The position numbers and the translations under genes were made by a program. Below are positions 1 through 9,798 of a stretch of 64,000 bases of DNA, piece by piece. Origin of the DNA: Legionella wadsworthii DSM 21896 = ATCC 33877 (GTDB lineage Bacteria > Pseudomonadota > Gammaproteobacteria > Legionellales > Legionellaceae). Within the stretch, counting starts at the first letter, position 1; every line of letters starts with the position of its first letter. The notes beneath the pieces are model-generated. The model was given only the letters and a program-made list of their open reading frames with translations, was not told the DNA's origin and searched no databases. The DNA is taken from contig NZ_KL370761.1 in NCBI RefSeq assembly GCF_000701265.1, positions 62,001-126,000 on the forward strand. The letters run 5' to 3'.

Positions 1-854
1 GTCTTATGTACAAATTCTTCATAAATTTTTTTATGAACATAGATACGCTCGATACCGCAACAGGATTGGCCTGAATTAAAAAACGCTCCATCCATTAAGG
101 TAGCTACCGCGCTGTCTATATCTGCATCAAAACGCACATATGCTGGATCTTTGCCTCCGAGTTCAAGTCCAACATTCAAAAATCGTCCAGCTGTTATTTT
201 TTCTACCATTGTTCCCCCGGCAACAGAACCTGTAAAAGCAACATGGTTAATGGCCGAATGGCGCAATACTTTTTCAGTATCTGCATGCGTAAGATGCAAA
301 TACTGGAATACTCCAGATGGTAACTTCGCCTCTGTAAATGCCTGAGCAAACCGCTCAGCTACAAGTGGCGTTTGTACTGAATGTTTTAGTAAAACGACAT
401 TTCCAGCCATAATTGCCGGAATGATTGCATTAACCGCAGTCAGATAGGGATAATTCCAGGGCGCGATGATGAAGGATAAACCCAAGGGTTCCCGATTTAT
501 GTAACGAAGGAACCCAGTTTTTTCAGGTAGGTTAATTGGCGCAAGGGCAGCATTTGCTGCCGCAATCATATAACGAGCCCGCTCTTCCAAACCTTGAATT
601 TCCCCCTGGGCATACCGGATAGGCCTACCCATTTGCCAGCAAATTTCTTTCGCAATTTCTTCTTGCTTTTCTACTAAAAAATTAATTGCAGCGGTACAGA
701 ATTTGGCACGTTCATTAAGGCTGGTAGCTGCCCATAGGTTTTTTGCACCTAATGCAAGCTCCAGAGCAAATTGTATGTCATCTTCGTTGGCAAATGCCCG
801 CTCAACATATACCGAATTGTCTATTGGCGAATAAGTTTTTAACGTGTCGTTCAT
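1..854 (-). CDS. aldehyde dehydrogenase (3' end outside window)
   Basis: NAD(P)-dependent aldehyde dehydrogenase, oxidising an aldehyde to its acid in the cytoplasm. The frame opens at an ATG at 854 (MNDTLKTYSPIDNSV) and stays open to the left edge, so about 285 N-terminal residues are visible and the C-terminal part is missing. Family landmarks can be read: the substrate/cofactor segment IIAPWNYPYLTAVNAIIPA, the cofactor loop FTGSVAGGT, the general-base glutamate in LELGGKDPAY and the nucleophile cysteine in NSGQSCCGIERIY. It begins 15 bases after the glutamine synthetase-like gene, which suggests one operon. That pairing resembles PuuA/PuuC-type gamma-glutamylation and oxidation of amines, but the substrate cannot be read from the sequence. 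Confidence 0.9.
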   Translation of the reverse strand, partial: MNDTLKTYSPIDNSVYVERAFANEDDIQFALELALGAKNLWAATSLNERAKFCTAAINFLVEKQEEIAKEICWQMGRPIRYAQGEIQGLEERARYMIAAANAALAPINLPEKTGFLRYINREPLGLSFIIAPWNYPYLTAVNAIIPAIMAGNVVLLKHSVQTPLVAERFAQAFTEAKLPSGVFQYLHLTHADTEKVLRHSAINHVAFTGSVAGGTMVEKITAGRFLNVGLELGGKDPAYVRFDADIDSAVATLMDGAFFNSGQSCCGIERIYVHKKIYEEFVHK

Positions 855-869
855 AATAAATAAATCCAT

Positions 870-2243
870 TTATATGATTTCAAAATATCGATCTAGTTCC
901 CAGTCGGTTATGTGCTTGCGAAATTCTCGCTCTTCCCATTCACGGGATGCTGCAAAATGATCCACAAAAGGATCCCCAAATAAATAACGGGCTGCCTTCG
1001 ACTCTTTAAGACGATGGGCAGCTTCCCAAAGAGTACGCGGCAGAGCAAGTGATTCTTCATGGGATTGATCATAAGAATTCCCTTTAATTTCCGGATAAGG
1101 CTCAAGCTTATGTTCTATTCCATACAAACCTGAACCTAATGCTGCCGCTAAAGCCAAATAAGGATTTGAATCAGCCGATCCCAAACGATACTCAACACGC
1201 TGTGATTTATCACTTCCAGGTATTACGCGTAATGCAGTAGTCCGATTTTCTACACCCCAAGTGGCATCGGTAGGAGCCCAAAATCCTGGGATCAGGCGGG
1301 AAAAACTGTTGACAGTGGGGGAAACCATGGCCAAAAATTCAGGCATAAGTTTTTGTTGACCTGCCACAAAATGACGCTGAATCTGACTCATATTATATTC
1401 CCTGGAGGGATCATAAAAAGCGCCATTTGAGCTATTTTTATTTCTCAAGGAGAGATGGATGTGGCCGCTTTGACCCGGATAGTCCGGTGACCATTTCGCC
1501 ATAAACGTTGCCATCAGCTGATTACGTTGTGCCAAAACCTTCATAAATGTTTTAAACAGTGCTGCCTTATCTCCTGCCTCTACTGCTCTATCTACGGCGA
1601 TTGCTGCCTCTATCACTCCAGGGCCAGTTTCTGCATGCAAACCTTCAATAGGAAAATCCATGATTTCACTCATATTCAATATTTGATGATATAAATCCGC
1701 GTGAACTGTATTGCGTATCATGGAATAACCAAAGAAATCTGGAGTCATGGGCTTTAAATCTCGAAATCCTTTGGAACGCACAGAATCAGGAGTTTCATCA
1801 AACATGAAAAATTCATACTCCAATGCCGCATACACATCAAATCCCATCGAACTGGCTTTATCAACAATGCGGCGAAGAAGAGCTCTGGGACATAATGATT
1901 CAGCACCCCCGGCAAATTCAGCCATAAATAAAAGTTGATTTTCTTCAAAAAAAAGATCGCGGCAAGTATCTGGAATAATACGTACTGAAGTATCAGGATA
2001 CCCCGTATGCCAACCCGTATATTTTCCATTATCATAAAGTTTGTCTTTGGAGTCCCATCCCAGGATCACATCACAAAATGAAAAACCATTCTCTAAAGCT
2101 GAAAAAAATTTATTGCGGCTCATATATTTGCCCAGCATGACTCCATCCATATCAAATAAACCGACTTTGACATGGGATAAATTGCGCTCTTCGACGATTT
2201 GTTTTGCGGCCTCAACTGTTTTTACATCCTTAGGGGTTAACAT
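870..2243 (-). CDS. glutamine synthetase family protein (PuuA-like gamma-glutamyl ligase or type I/III GS)
   Basis: 457-residue ATP-dependent ligase of the glutamine synthetase fold, normal length for the family. Visible motifs are the glutamate/metal site ALEYEFFMFDE, HAETGPGVIEAAI, the GHIHLSLRNK segment, the long ATP/arginine loop around RLIPGFWAPTDATWGVENRT and RVEYRLGSADSNPYLALAAA. I see no adenylylation-type Tyr loop like that of housekeeping GlnA. Together with the adjacent aldehyde dehydrogenase, this favours gamma-glutamylation of an amine or polyamine rather than bulk ammonia assimilation. The start is the ATG at 2243, preceded by AAAGGA at good spacing. First gene of a two-gene minus-strand operon. 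Confidence 0.85.
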   Translation of the reverse strand: MLTPKDVKTVEAAKQIVEERNLSHVKVGLFDMDGVMLGKYMSRNKFFSALENGFSFCDVILGWDSKDKLYDNGKYTGWHTGYPDTSVRIIPDTCRDLFFEENQLLFMAEFAGGAESLCPRALLRRIVDKASSMGFDVYAALEYEFFMFDETPDSVRSKGFRDLKPMTPDFFGYSMIRNTVHADLYHQILNMSEIMDFPIEGLHAETGPGVIEAAIAVDRAVEAGDKAALFKTFMKVLAQRNQLMATFMAKWSPDYPGQSGHIHLSLRNKNSSNGAFYDPSREYNMSQIQRHFVAGQQKLMPEFLAMVSPTVNSFSRLIPGFWAPTDATWGVENRTTALRVIPGSDKSQRVEYRLGSADSNPYLALAAALGSGLYGIEHKLEPYPEIKGNSYDQSHEESLALPRTLWEAAHRLKESKAARYLFGDPFVDHFAASREWEEREFRKHITDWELDRYFEII

Positions 2244-2466
2244 AGCATTTCCTTTGCTGTCTGTTTGGATTCATTGATAATATCTTAGATTCCATCCCTG
2301 AATCCAGGTTTATTTCTTCGTGAAATACGTCTCATTTCTGTACAAAAAATCCTATGGTTTTCGAAAGGGAATTCATTAAATATAAATATTTTAAAAAGCT
2401 TTCTCGCCCTTTATTTTAAAATCTAATCATGGATACCAGGAGCTCATAAAGCCATAAATTGCAGGA

Positions 2467-2494
2467 TTGTAAATGAGACTAATTTTGTTAGAAT
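2467..2494 (+). promoter_or_regulatory. possible sigma70-type promoter for mutS
   Basis: TTGTAA (2467-2472, 4 of 6 consensus bases) and TAGAAT (2489-2494, 5 of 6) lie 16 bases apart, about 37 bases before the mutS start codon. Placement fits, but the -35 match is weak and AT-rich DNA produces such boxes by chance. Confidence 0.3.
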
Positions 2495-2530
2495 TGCCGC
2501 AATTTTATCTCAAACTATTTTCTAAAGACC

Positions 2531-5080
2531 ATGTCCCATACACCCATGATGCAGCAATATTTACGGATTAAATCGGAATACCCGGACATGTTATTGTTCT
2601 ATCGTATGGGTGATTTTTATGAATTATTTTTTGATGATGCCAAACGAGCATCTCAGCTTCTCGATCTTACTTTAACCCATCGTGGCCAATCTGCAGATAA
2701 ACCGATTCCTATGGCCGGTGTACCCTACCATGCGGTGGAAAATTATTTGGCAAGGTTAATCAAAAAGGGCGAATCAGTAGCCATTTGTGAACAAATAGGT
2801 GACCCCGCAACGAGTAAAGGGCCTGTAGCACGTGAAGTCACTCGAATTATAACGCCAGGAACAGTGACTGATGAAGCCCTGTTAGATGCAAAAAAAGAAA
2901 ATTTATTGTTGGCAATCCATAGTCAAAAACAAAAAATTGGCTTGGCATGGGTTGAGTTAAGTAGCGGTCGCTTTAGTTTAATGGAATTAAGTGAATCAAA
3001 CCAGCTTAAGGCAGAACTGACCAGACTACAACCCGCAGAATTGCTCTTGGAAGTTGATTCCCATCTTGAAGAATGTTGTGATAATTTTCCAATTAAATTA
3101 AGGCCGGGATGGGAGTTTAGTTTTGAGCACGCGAACAAAATTTTATGTGAGCAATTTGCTGTAAGTGATCTTGCTTTGTTTGGTGTACAAAATCATCCCA
3201 CATCTGTTGTTGCAGCAGGTGCATTGTTAATCTACTTACAATCAACTCAGAAACAAGCGCTCCCTCACCTTACGTCAATGACTCTTGAGCATACCCACGA
3301 TTATTTACAATTAGATGCTTCAACACAAAAACATTTGGAATTATTTGAAAATATGAGCGGCAGCCAGGAAAATAGCTTGCTCTCCCTTATGGATAAAACT
3401 GCCTGTAGCATGGGAAGCCGCTTACTCAAAAGATGGTTGGGACGGCCACTAAAACATCATCACACCATAAAAGAACGGCAGAATGCAGTAATGGAAATTA
3501 TTCAACGCCAGCAGCATTTCATCTTTCAGGAACTGTTGCAACAGATTTGTGATGTAGAAAGGATTGTCTCACGTATTGCATTAAAGTCGGCTCGACCCCG
3601 TGATTTGATTGCGTTAAATCATACGTTAGGAATTCTTCCTGAACTCAAAGCCGTTTTAGAACAGAATGAGAGCCAACTTTTTGGACAATTAAAAAGTCAC
3701 ATGAACCCTTTAGCTGAACTACATCATTTACTCTCTTCAGCTCTTATAGAAAACCCACCTGTATTGATTCGGGACGGTGGTGTCATTGCCTCCGGTTTTG
3801 ATGAAGAACTTGATGAGTTAAGAATGCTCAGTACTCAGGCGAACGATAAACTGATGGATTTAGAACAAGAAGAAAAACAAAAAACAGGTCTTTCTACTCT
3901 GAAATTCGGTTTCAATAATGTCCAGGGTTTTTTTATAGAACTCTCTAAATCTCAAGCAGAAAAAGCACCTGCTTATTATCATAGGAAACAAACTTTAAAA
4001 AATGTAGAACGTTATATCACACCCGAATTGAAGCAATTTGAAGAAAAGGTACTTTCCGCTCAAGTTAAAGCTTTAGCCCGTGAAAAATGGCTGTACGAAA
4101 ACTTGTTGATCGAACTACAGCAATATATAAAAGAGTTAACGCAAATAGCACAAGCTTTGGCGCAGTTAGATGTTTTAAATACCCTAGCGGAACGAGCGCA
4201 ACATTTAAATTGGTGTGCGCCTGACTTTGTTCCCGATTCACAAATATTTATAGAGGCCGGACGGCATCCAGTGATTGAAAATTTATTGCAAGAACGTTTT
4301 GTGGCCAATGATTTACATCTAAAACCTTCCCAAAACATTTTACTGATAACGGGCCCAAATATGGGCGGTAAATCGACATACATGCGGCAAACCGCTTTAA
4401 TTGTACTCCTCGCGCATGTGGGTAGTTTTGTTCCCGCTAACTCTGTGACATTAGGGCCCATCGATAGAATTTTTACCCGCATAGGCGCCAGCGATGATTT
4501 AGCATCTGGACGCTCAACTTTTATGGTTGAAATGACGGAAACAGCACAGATATTGAGGCAAGCAACGCAGGATAGCCTGGTGTTGATTGATGAAATTGGC
4601 CGAGGTACCAGTACCTATGATGGGATGGCCTTAGCTTATGCTACCTGTACTTATCTTGCTACTACCGTGAAAGCCTTTACACTATTTTCCACCCATTACT
4701 TTGAATTGACGAAACTTCCTCAAGAATGGAGCTGTATTCGGAACGTTCATTTACAAGCCTCATTAGAAACTGGTCGAATTATCTTTTTATATCGAGTTGA
4801 ACCAGGACCAGCAAACCGCAGTTACGGCTTGGAAGTAGCTGAGCTTGCAGGGATACCTTCGGATGTATTAAAAATTGCTCATGCTCATTTAAATCTAATT
4901 CAAAATCAATCAAAGCCAGTAGTTCAAAAGCCACCCATGACAAGTGATGCTCTATCTCCTATTTCACGCGAATTATCCCGAATTGATCCCGATCACTTAA
5001 CAGCTAGAGAAGCACTTGATTTGATTTATCGGTTCAAAAAAATGGAACAAATAGAGAATGAATTGCTTCGCGAGGAGTAA
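2531..5080 (+). CDS. mutS: DNA mismatch repair protein MutS
   Basis: 849-residue mismatch-recognition ATPase, close to the E. coli length (853). It binds mispairs as a clamp and recruits MutL. The N-terminal mismatch-binding domain begins [20 protein letters not shown] and includes the Phe-x-Glu mismatch wedge as FYELF in [11 protein letters not shown]. The C-terminal ATPase carries Walker [10 protein letters not shown] at about residues 608-616, STFMVEMTE, and Walker [17 protein letters not shown], followed by FSTHYFELT. The C-terminal helix-turn-helix/dimerisation tail ends [14 protein letters not shown]. It stands alone on the plus strand with no mutL nearby. The start ATG at 2531 matches the conserved N-terminus. 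Confidence 0.98.
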   Translation: MSHTPMMQQYLRIKSEYPDMLLFYRMGDFYELFFDDAKRASQLLDLTLTHRGQSADKPIPMAGVPYHAVENYLARLIKKGESVAICEQIGDPATSKGPVAREVTRIITPGTVTDEALLDAKKENLLLAIHSQKQKIGLAWVELSSGRFSLMELSESNQLKAELTRLQPAELLLEVDSHLEECCDNFPIKLRPGWEFSFEHANKILCEQFAVSDLALFGVQNHPTSVVAAGALLIYLQSTQKQALPHLTSMTLEHTHDYLQLDASTQKHLELFENMSGSQENSLLSLMDKTACSMGSRLLKRWLGRPLKHHHTIKERQNAVMEIIQRQQHFIFQELLQQICDVERIVSRIALKSARPRDLIALNHTLGILPELKAVLEQNESQLFGQLKSHMNPLAELHHLLSSALIENPPVLIRDGGVIASGFDEELDELRMLSTQANDKLMDLEQEEKQKTGLSTLKFGFNNVQGFFIELSKSQAEKAPAYYHRKQTLKNVERYITPELKQFEEKVLSAQVKALAREKWLYENLLIELQQYIKELTQIAQALAQLDVLNTLAERAQHLNWCAPDFVPDSQIFIEAGRHPVIENLLQERFVANDLHLKPSQNILLITGPNMGGKSTYMRQTALIVLLAHVGSFVPANSVTLGPIDRIFTRIGASDDLASGRSTFMVEMTETAQILRQATQDSLVLIDEIGRGTSTYDGMALAYATCTYLATTVKAFTLFSTHYFELTKLPQEWSCIRNVHLQASLETGRIIFLYRVEPGPANRSYGLEVAELAGIPSDVLKIAHAHLNLIQNQSKPVVQKPPMTSDALSPISRELSRIDPDHLTAREALDLIYRFKKMEQIENELLREE

Positions 5081-5129
5081 GGAGCAATAGAATTTCTGCT
5101 GCTTCTGATATAAAAAAATTTTATTTGGA

Positions 5130-5151
5130 ATAATTTTTTTGGAAAAATTAT
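5130..5151 (+). terminator. possible AT-only hairpin after mutS
   Basis: ATAATTTTT (5130-5138) and AAAAATTAT (5143-5151) form a 9-bp stem with a four-base loop about 50 bases after the mutS stop. The stem is AT-only and the following bases are not a clean T run, so this may be a weak terminator or chance in AT-rich DNA. Confidence 0.3.
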
Positions 5152-5350
5152 CATTAAGTACATTTAAACAACTATAGTGGCTTTTTTTAAACAAATTTTG
5201 GCAGCAAATTCTACATATACATCAATAGAAACAAGAGTGTAAATTGATGTCGCCTTTATGATTACTAGCCCTGGCCCTCGTTTAAGTGTATATTCATAAA
5301 GTGTTTTCTATGCACGAGGGAAATTTTTTAGTGATACATGTATTAAGATT

Positions 5351-7042
5351 ATGGTAAAAAAACTCATTTACTTGATACTTTTCGTGACTTGCTTTGAATT
5401 ATATGCTCAAAAGAATGAGACAACATCCATTACAATTAATGGGGTTTCTGGGAAAGTAGAAGCAAATGTCGAAAAACGTTTCAGTGAATTACAAAAAATA
5501 AAGCCTCTTTCTCAGTTCAGTATGGAAGAATTGCAGGAGCAGGTGGTTCAAGCAATCAAACCTTATGGCTATTTTAAAGCGGAAGTAATCCTGCAACAAC
5601 CAAATTCACAACAGTTGGTTATTCATATCCATGCTGGCCCCCAAATTTTAATTTCTCAAATTAAGATAGATATTATTGGTGAGGGAGCACAAAATCCTGT
5701 TTTGCGTGACGTGATAAAAAATATGCCCTTGAAACCAGGAGCAGCCCTATTTACAGATCAATACGAGCAAACCAAATCCAAACTCATTAATACAGCAGAA
5801 AATCAAGGTTACATGCATGCAGGTTTTAAAAGAAGTGAAATTTTAATCAATGAGGAAAAATATACTGCGGAAATTGTTTTGATTCTGGATACGGGACCTT
5901 TGTATTATTTTGGACAAATACAATTTAATCCCACGTATATCAATCCCGAACTTCTCCACCGGTTTGTACCTTTTCATCCAGGACAAGTTTATTCTGGAGA
6001 TAAAATACTTCAGTTAAATAATGATTTATCGAGTAGTGGATACTTTAGTTCAGTTCTTGTGAAACCACAAATTACAGACAATCCCACCGTACCAGTTCAA
6101 ATCTATACAGAGCCTGTATCGAAATACTCCTATACCCTTGGTGCGGGGTACGGAACTGATACTGGAGTTCGTGGTCGAGCTGAATTACACGTCATACCAG
6201 TGAATCGGAAAGGACATAAATTTAATCTTATGGCCCAAGGTTCTTTTGTTCAAAACTCCGTGCAAGGCCAGTATATAATTCCAGGGAAAGATCCCATCCA
6301 CGATCAATACTCTGTTACCGGAAATTTCTCTAATTTAAACTACGCAGCTGGGTACAGTAACTCTTATCTCATTTCATTGGCCCAGCAACATCGAGAAACC
6401 AATTATCAACGAATTTTATCCCTCAATTCTCTTTATGAAGGATTCCATTATGCATTCCAGGATAATACCCAACAATTTTTGCTCTACCCCAAGACAAGTT
6501 TCACGTTGAGCAAAACTAAAGATATTCTATTTTCACCTAGTGGATACAACATCACCTTTAATGCGCTTGCTGCAAGCCAAGCACTGTTATCTACTATCAA
6601 TATTGCACAAGCATCTTTAGATATAAAAGCGGCTGTGCGCATAGAACCCCTTCGTTTACGTCTCTATGGACATGCCATTCAAGGATTTACAGCCATTAAT
6701 AATATTAATCAGGAACCTGTTTCACTTGCATTGCTTTTAGGAGGAACGGATAATTTAAAAGCTTACAGCTTTAATTCAATAGGTCCTGGCAGAGTAATAA
6801 GTTATGCAGGCTTTGAAGTTCAAAAGGAAACAAAAAAAAATTGGTACTTGATTGCATTTTATGATGCAGGAGCTGTTTACAATCCCACACCTCGAAAGAG
6901 TTATTATGATGTGGGCGGAGGGTTGATGTGGGTCTCACCAATAGGTCCCATTAAAGTAGGTTTTGCGCAGGCAATCAACAGCCGCTGGTGGCGAGACAGT
7001 AGTGGCCCCCGACTGGTGATCAGTATGGGGCCTGACCTATGA
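5351..7042 (+). CDS. tamA: outer-membrane assembly factor TamA (Omp85 family)
   Basis: 563-residue Omp85-superfamily protein, similar in length to E. coli TamA (577). A hydrophobic signal sequence (KKLIYLILFVTCFELYA) is followed by POTRA-like domains to about residue 250 and a 16-stranded-barrel-type C-terminal half that starts near the glycine-rich YSYTLGAGYGTDTGVRGRAE. The barrel shows the Omp85 GPGRVISYAGFEV strand and ends in PRLVISMGPDL. TamA works with inner-membrane-anchored TamB to move or insert outer-membrane proteins and/or lipids. Its stop overlaps the tamB start by four bases (ATGA), indicating translational coupling. The ribosome binding site upstream of the ATG is weak. Confidence 0.9.
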   Translation: MVKKLIYLILFVTCFELYAQKNETTSITINGVSGKVEANVEKRFSELQKIKPLSQFSMEELQEQVVQAIKPYGYFKAEVILQQPNSQQLVIHIHAGPQILISQIKIDIIGEGAQNPVLRDVIKNMPLKPGAALFTDQYEQTKSKLINTAENQGYMHAGFKRSEILINEEKYTAEIVLILDTGPLYYFGQIQFNPTYINPELLHRFVPFHPGQVYSGDKILQLNNDLSSSGYFSSVLVKPQITDNPTVPVQIYTEPVSKYSYTLGAGYGTDTGVRGRAELHVIPVNRKGHKFNLMAQGSFVQNSVQGQYIIPGKDPIHDQYSVTGNFSNLNYAAGYSNSYLISLAQQHRETNYQRILSLNSLYEGFHYAFQDNTQQFLLYPKTSFTLSKTKDILFSPSGYNITFNALAASQALLSTINIAQASLDIKAAVRIEPLRLRLYGHAIQGFTAINNINQEPVSLALLLGGTDNLKAYSFNSIGPGRVISYAGFEVQKETKKNWYLIAFYDAGAVYNPTPRKSYYDVGGGLMWVSPIGPIKVGFAQAINSRWWRDSSGPRLVISMGPDL

Positions 7043-9261
7043 TCAGAATTCTAAAAAAAATACTTAAAGTATTCATTAAAACTCTTTATATAGTCACTTT
7101 TTTACTCATTTTATTCGCGGGAATCGCTTTATATTTATTGGAGACTCAACCTGGCTTAAATAACTTAATACAATTAACACGCCTCTATTTGCCTGGTACT
7201 CTCAAAATCGAACAGATTGAGGGCAGCTTCTTGGATCACTTTACCCTAAAAGGCATTGAATACAATAATGAATCGCTTAAATTAAAAGTTGCTCAATTGA
7301 ATGTGCAATGGCAACCTCGCTCTTTGTGGGATAATCAATTCATCACAGCACAATGGAAAAACCTGAGAGGGTATCTCAAAACAGAGGAGTATATTCATAG
7401 TGAAAAAGGGAATATTACAGCAACAGGGGTGTTGCATAACATGCAATTTAATTTGTCCTCGCAAATTACCACAGCCCCAGAAGAGCGTTGGTTACTGCAG
7501 GGTAAAATCAAGGGTTCCCCACCCTGGAACTGGACTTTTGATACCCAATTGAATCCAACACAAAACGGGGGACCTTCCCAGCAAACCCGTTTTTATACCA
7601 AATTATCTGCAAAGGGTGAGATTATCTCCAAAAACCAAGGAAATTTATTATTAAAAGTAAGTCCCGGATTTTATCATGATCCCGCTAGCAAACTCCCTCC
7701 CCTTCAATTTAAAGGAGGTTCTATCCAAGTATTGCTGACCCCTGAAAAATTAAAGGGGTCTGGAAATTTGATCCTAGATGAAAGTAAAAATGTAAAAGTG
7801 GAACTTTTATTACCCCATTTTGCATTGGATAAAGGTTTGCAGGATGACCAGCCCATTAATTCAGAATTATTATTGGAATTGAATTCCCTTGATTTTTTAC
7901 AAAAAATAAGCCCTGAAATTACAAAGCTCAAAGGCCAACTGATGGCTTCTTTAAATATCCATGGAACATTGAAGAATAGAAAAATGGACAGTCGTTTCAT
8001 GTTGAAAAAAGCAAGCCTCTCTTTGCCCAAAATAGGACTTGATTTCAATACTATTGAAGTTAATGTGTACGGAAAAGAAAGTTCCTGGGTTGCCTTAGGT
8101 TTAGCAGAGTCAGCAGGCCATCATTTGTCTCTTTCAGGAAAAGGCAATTTTGACTCACAATTTACCGGAAATTTCACACTTGAAGGAACAGATTTTCCAT
8201 TAATTCAAACCAGTGAATATAAAGTTCATGTAACTCCTAAACTCAAACTGCAAGTAACTCCGAAAGTACAATCTCTTTCAGGTACTATATTGATTCCCCT
8301 TGCAGAGATCAAACCTCGTACATTCCATAATAGCATTTCCTTACCAGAGGATGTGGTGTACCAACAAAAAGTTAAATCCGCCACGCCTACAGTAGATGCC
8401 ACTCAAACTATAGATATTAAACTTGAAATGGGAAAAGAGGTTCAAATAGACGTAAAAGGACTGAAGGGATATCTTGACGGCATACTACATATTAAATCAC
8501 AACAAAGCTCAATGAATGCATTTGGCGAATTAACAGTTAGAGATGGAACTTATAAAGCTTATGGACTAGATTTAAAAATTAAACAAGGAGAATTAATCTT
8601 TAAAGGTCCAATAGATAACCCAGGAATAAATCTTCGCGCTGCGAAAAAAATTGCTAAAAAAGACACTACTTATTCAAGCTCAACCCAACTTTTGGACTTT
8701 AATAGCAGTAATGTGCAAAATTTTAATTTTGGTGAAACGATAACGTTAGGTGTCGAAGTAAGCGGACGATTAACGCATCCAAAAATCCAATTGTTTTCAG
8801 ATCCCGCAGTACTTTCTCAAGCCGATATCCTATCCATGCTCGTTATAGGTCGGCCTGCAAATCAAGCAAACAAGGCTGGAGGACAATTGCTTTTAGCTGC
8901 TATTTCTTCGATGAATTTGGGAAGCAATACAAATAGCCTCCAGCTTTTACAGCAGCTCAAGCAAACTGCAGGTATTGATTTCAATGTACAGACCAATACA
9001 AATTACAATCAATCAACCAATACCTCAACGGAAACCACCTCAGTCGTCGTTGGTAAATCCATCTCGAAGCGCCTCTATTTAAGTTATAATATTGGCGTGT
9101 CACAAACCGATACAAATATGCTGACATTAAGATATCTACTGAATCGTTTTTTCAGTATCCAAATCAGTAATAGTAATAACAGCAGCGCTATTGATTTTAT
9201 GTATACTTCTAATAAAAAACCCAAGAAGAAAAAAACCTCCAGGAAAACTGCCTCTCAATAA
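7039..9261 (+). CDS. tamB: translocation and assembly module protein TamB (short form)
   Basis: 740-residue TamB/YtfN family protein. One N-terminal membrane anchor (about residues 14-33, TLYIVTFLLILFAGIALYLL) is followed by a long beta-rich periplasmic region, as expected for a bridge-like groove between the membranes. The C-terminal TamB domain (DUF490) is recognisable: VSGRLTHPKIQLFSDPAVL, SQADILSMLVIGRP and SISKRLYLSYNIGVSQTDTN. E. coli TamB is about 1259 residues, so this version is much shorter, with anchor and C-terminal domain kept and the middle reduced. No frameshift is visible: the frame is uninterrupted and the tamA overlap is intact. Ends with a lysine-rich tail. Confidence 0.88.
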   Translation: MIRILKKILKVFIKTLYIVTFLLILFAGIALYLLETQPGLNNLIQLTRLYLPGTLKIEQIEGSFLDHFTLKGIEYNNESLKLKVAQLNVQWQPRSLWDNQFITAQWKNLRGYLKTEEYIHSEKGNITATGVLHNMQFNLSSQITTAPEERWLLQGKIKGSPPWNWTFDTQLNPTQNGGPSQQTRFYTKLSAKGEIISKNQGNLLLKVSPGFYHDPASKLPPLQFKGGSIQVLLTPEKLKGSGNLILDESKNVKVELLLPHFALDKGLQDDQPINSELLLELNSLDFLQKISPEITKLKGQLMASLNIHGTLKNRKMDSRFMLKKASLSLPKIGLDFNTIEVNVYGKESSWVALGLAESAGHHLSLSGKGNFDSQFTGNFTLEGTDFPLIQTSEYKVHVTPKLKLQVTPKVQSLSGTILIPLAEIKPRTFHNSISLPEDVVYQQKVKSATPTVDATQTIDIKLEMGKEVQIDVKGLKGYLDGILHIKSQQSSMNAFGELTVRDGTYKAYGLDLKIKQGELIFKGPIDNPGINLRAAKKIAKKDTTYSSSTQLLDFNSSNVQNFNFGETITLGVEVSGRLTHPKIQLFSDPAVLSQADILSMLVIGRPANQANKAGGQLLLAAISSMNLGSNTNSLQLLQQLKQTAGIDFNVQTNTNYNQSTNTSTETTSVVVGKSISKRLYLSYNIGVSQTDTNMLTLRYLLNRFFSIQISNSNNSSAIDFMYTSNKKPKKKKTSRKTASQ

Positions 9262-9330
9262 TTTACAAACAAGTTCAATAATGCGCGTGAGATTATCTTT
9301 CCTAACAAGGCACCAATCAAATTGCTGCAT

Positions 9331-9432
9331 GGATTCCCGCTACGCGGGAACTGTTATTCCAAGGGAAATGGACTTCTCAAATCAAGTCCTCAATTAGATT
9401 GCCATATGGATTCCGCCCTACGCGGGAATGAC
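9331..9432 (+). repeat. two tandem REP-like palindromic repeats
   Basis: Copy one is 9331-9350 (GGATTCCCGC then TACGCGGGAA); copy two is 9408-9432 (GGATTCCGCC, CTACGCGGGAATGAC). Each forms a short GC-rich hairpin, GATTCCCGC pairing with GCGGGAAT. The flanks are also related: ATTGCTGCAT before copy one and ATTGCCATAT before copy two. This GGATTCCCGC...GCGGGAATGAC palindrome is a widespread intergenic repeat type in proteobacteria. Confidence 0.75.
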
Positions 9433-9606
9433 ATACTTACAATTGAATTCTAAACAAAATTTATCCATCCTTTTAATTTATATAAATATTTTTTTAATGG
9501 ATAACGGAACTGCCCAGATGATGTCCTCAATTAAATTGCACATGATCTTCTTCTGGAATGACAGAATAGAAATTAAAATAATTTTAAAAGTTCTTTTTCT
9601 TTTTTT

Positions 9607-9634
9607 GTCATTCCCGCGCAGGCGGGAATCCATC
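9607..9634 (-). repeat. inverted copy of the REP-like palindrome
   Basis: GTCATTCCCGCGCAGGCGGG followed by AATCCATC is the reverse-complement orientation of the two copies near 9331-9432. The palindrome ATTCCCGC/GCGGGAAT is intact around a GCAG loop. The head-to-head arrangement across about 200 bases could let the RNA of this gap fold into a large hairpin. Confidence 0.7.
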
Positions 9635-9798
9635 CATCAAACGAAGTGATAAATCCATTTAGGAATCCAAAATTGCGCTATTCTTGAGACTTCAAAGCAA
9701 CACTCATCTAAATTGAAGGTTTTATGTTACACTACCGATTTTTAGCTAGAAGATCTCCCTAAGCCGTACTGAAAAACCAGGGTAACAGGAATAATTTC

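Larger units (their letters stand above)
9262..9798. other. 537-base intergenic region with REP-like repeats
   Basis: No convincing gene. The stretch holds two tandem degenerate copies of a repeat with a palindromic core, a third decayed copy lacking the palindrome (9522-9564) and one inverted copy, all listed separately. The short open frames across it have no ribosome binding site and run straight through the repeats. The last 100 bases before hemB presumably carry its promoter, but no clear consensus boxes were found. Confidence 0.7.

Noticed and set aside
4060-4482. 140-residue minus-strand frame inside mutS
   Set aside because: Antisense shadow of the MutS core and ATPase; no ribosome site or domain.
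9191-9649. Two short plus-strand frames (68 and 73 residues) after tamB
   Set aside because: They overlap tamB or run through REP-like palindromes, have no ribosome binding site and encode no recognisable sequence.
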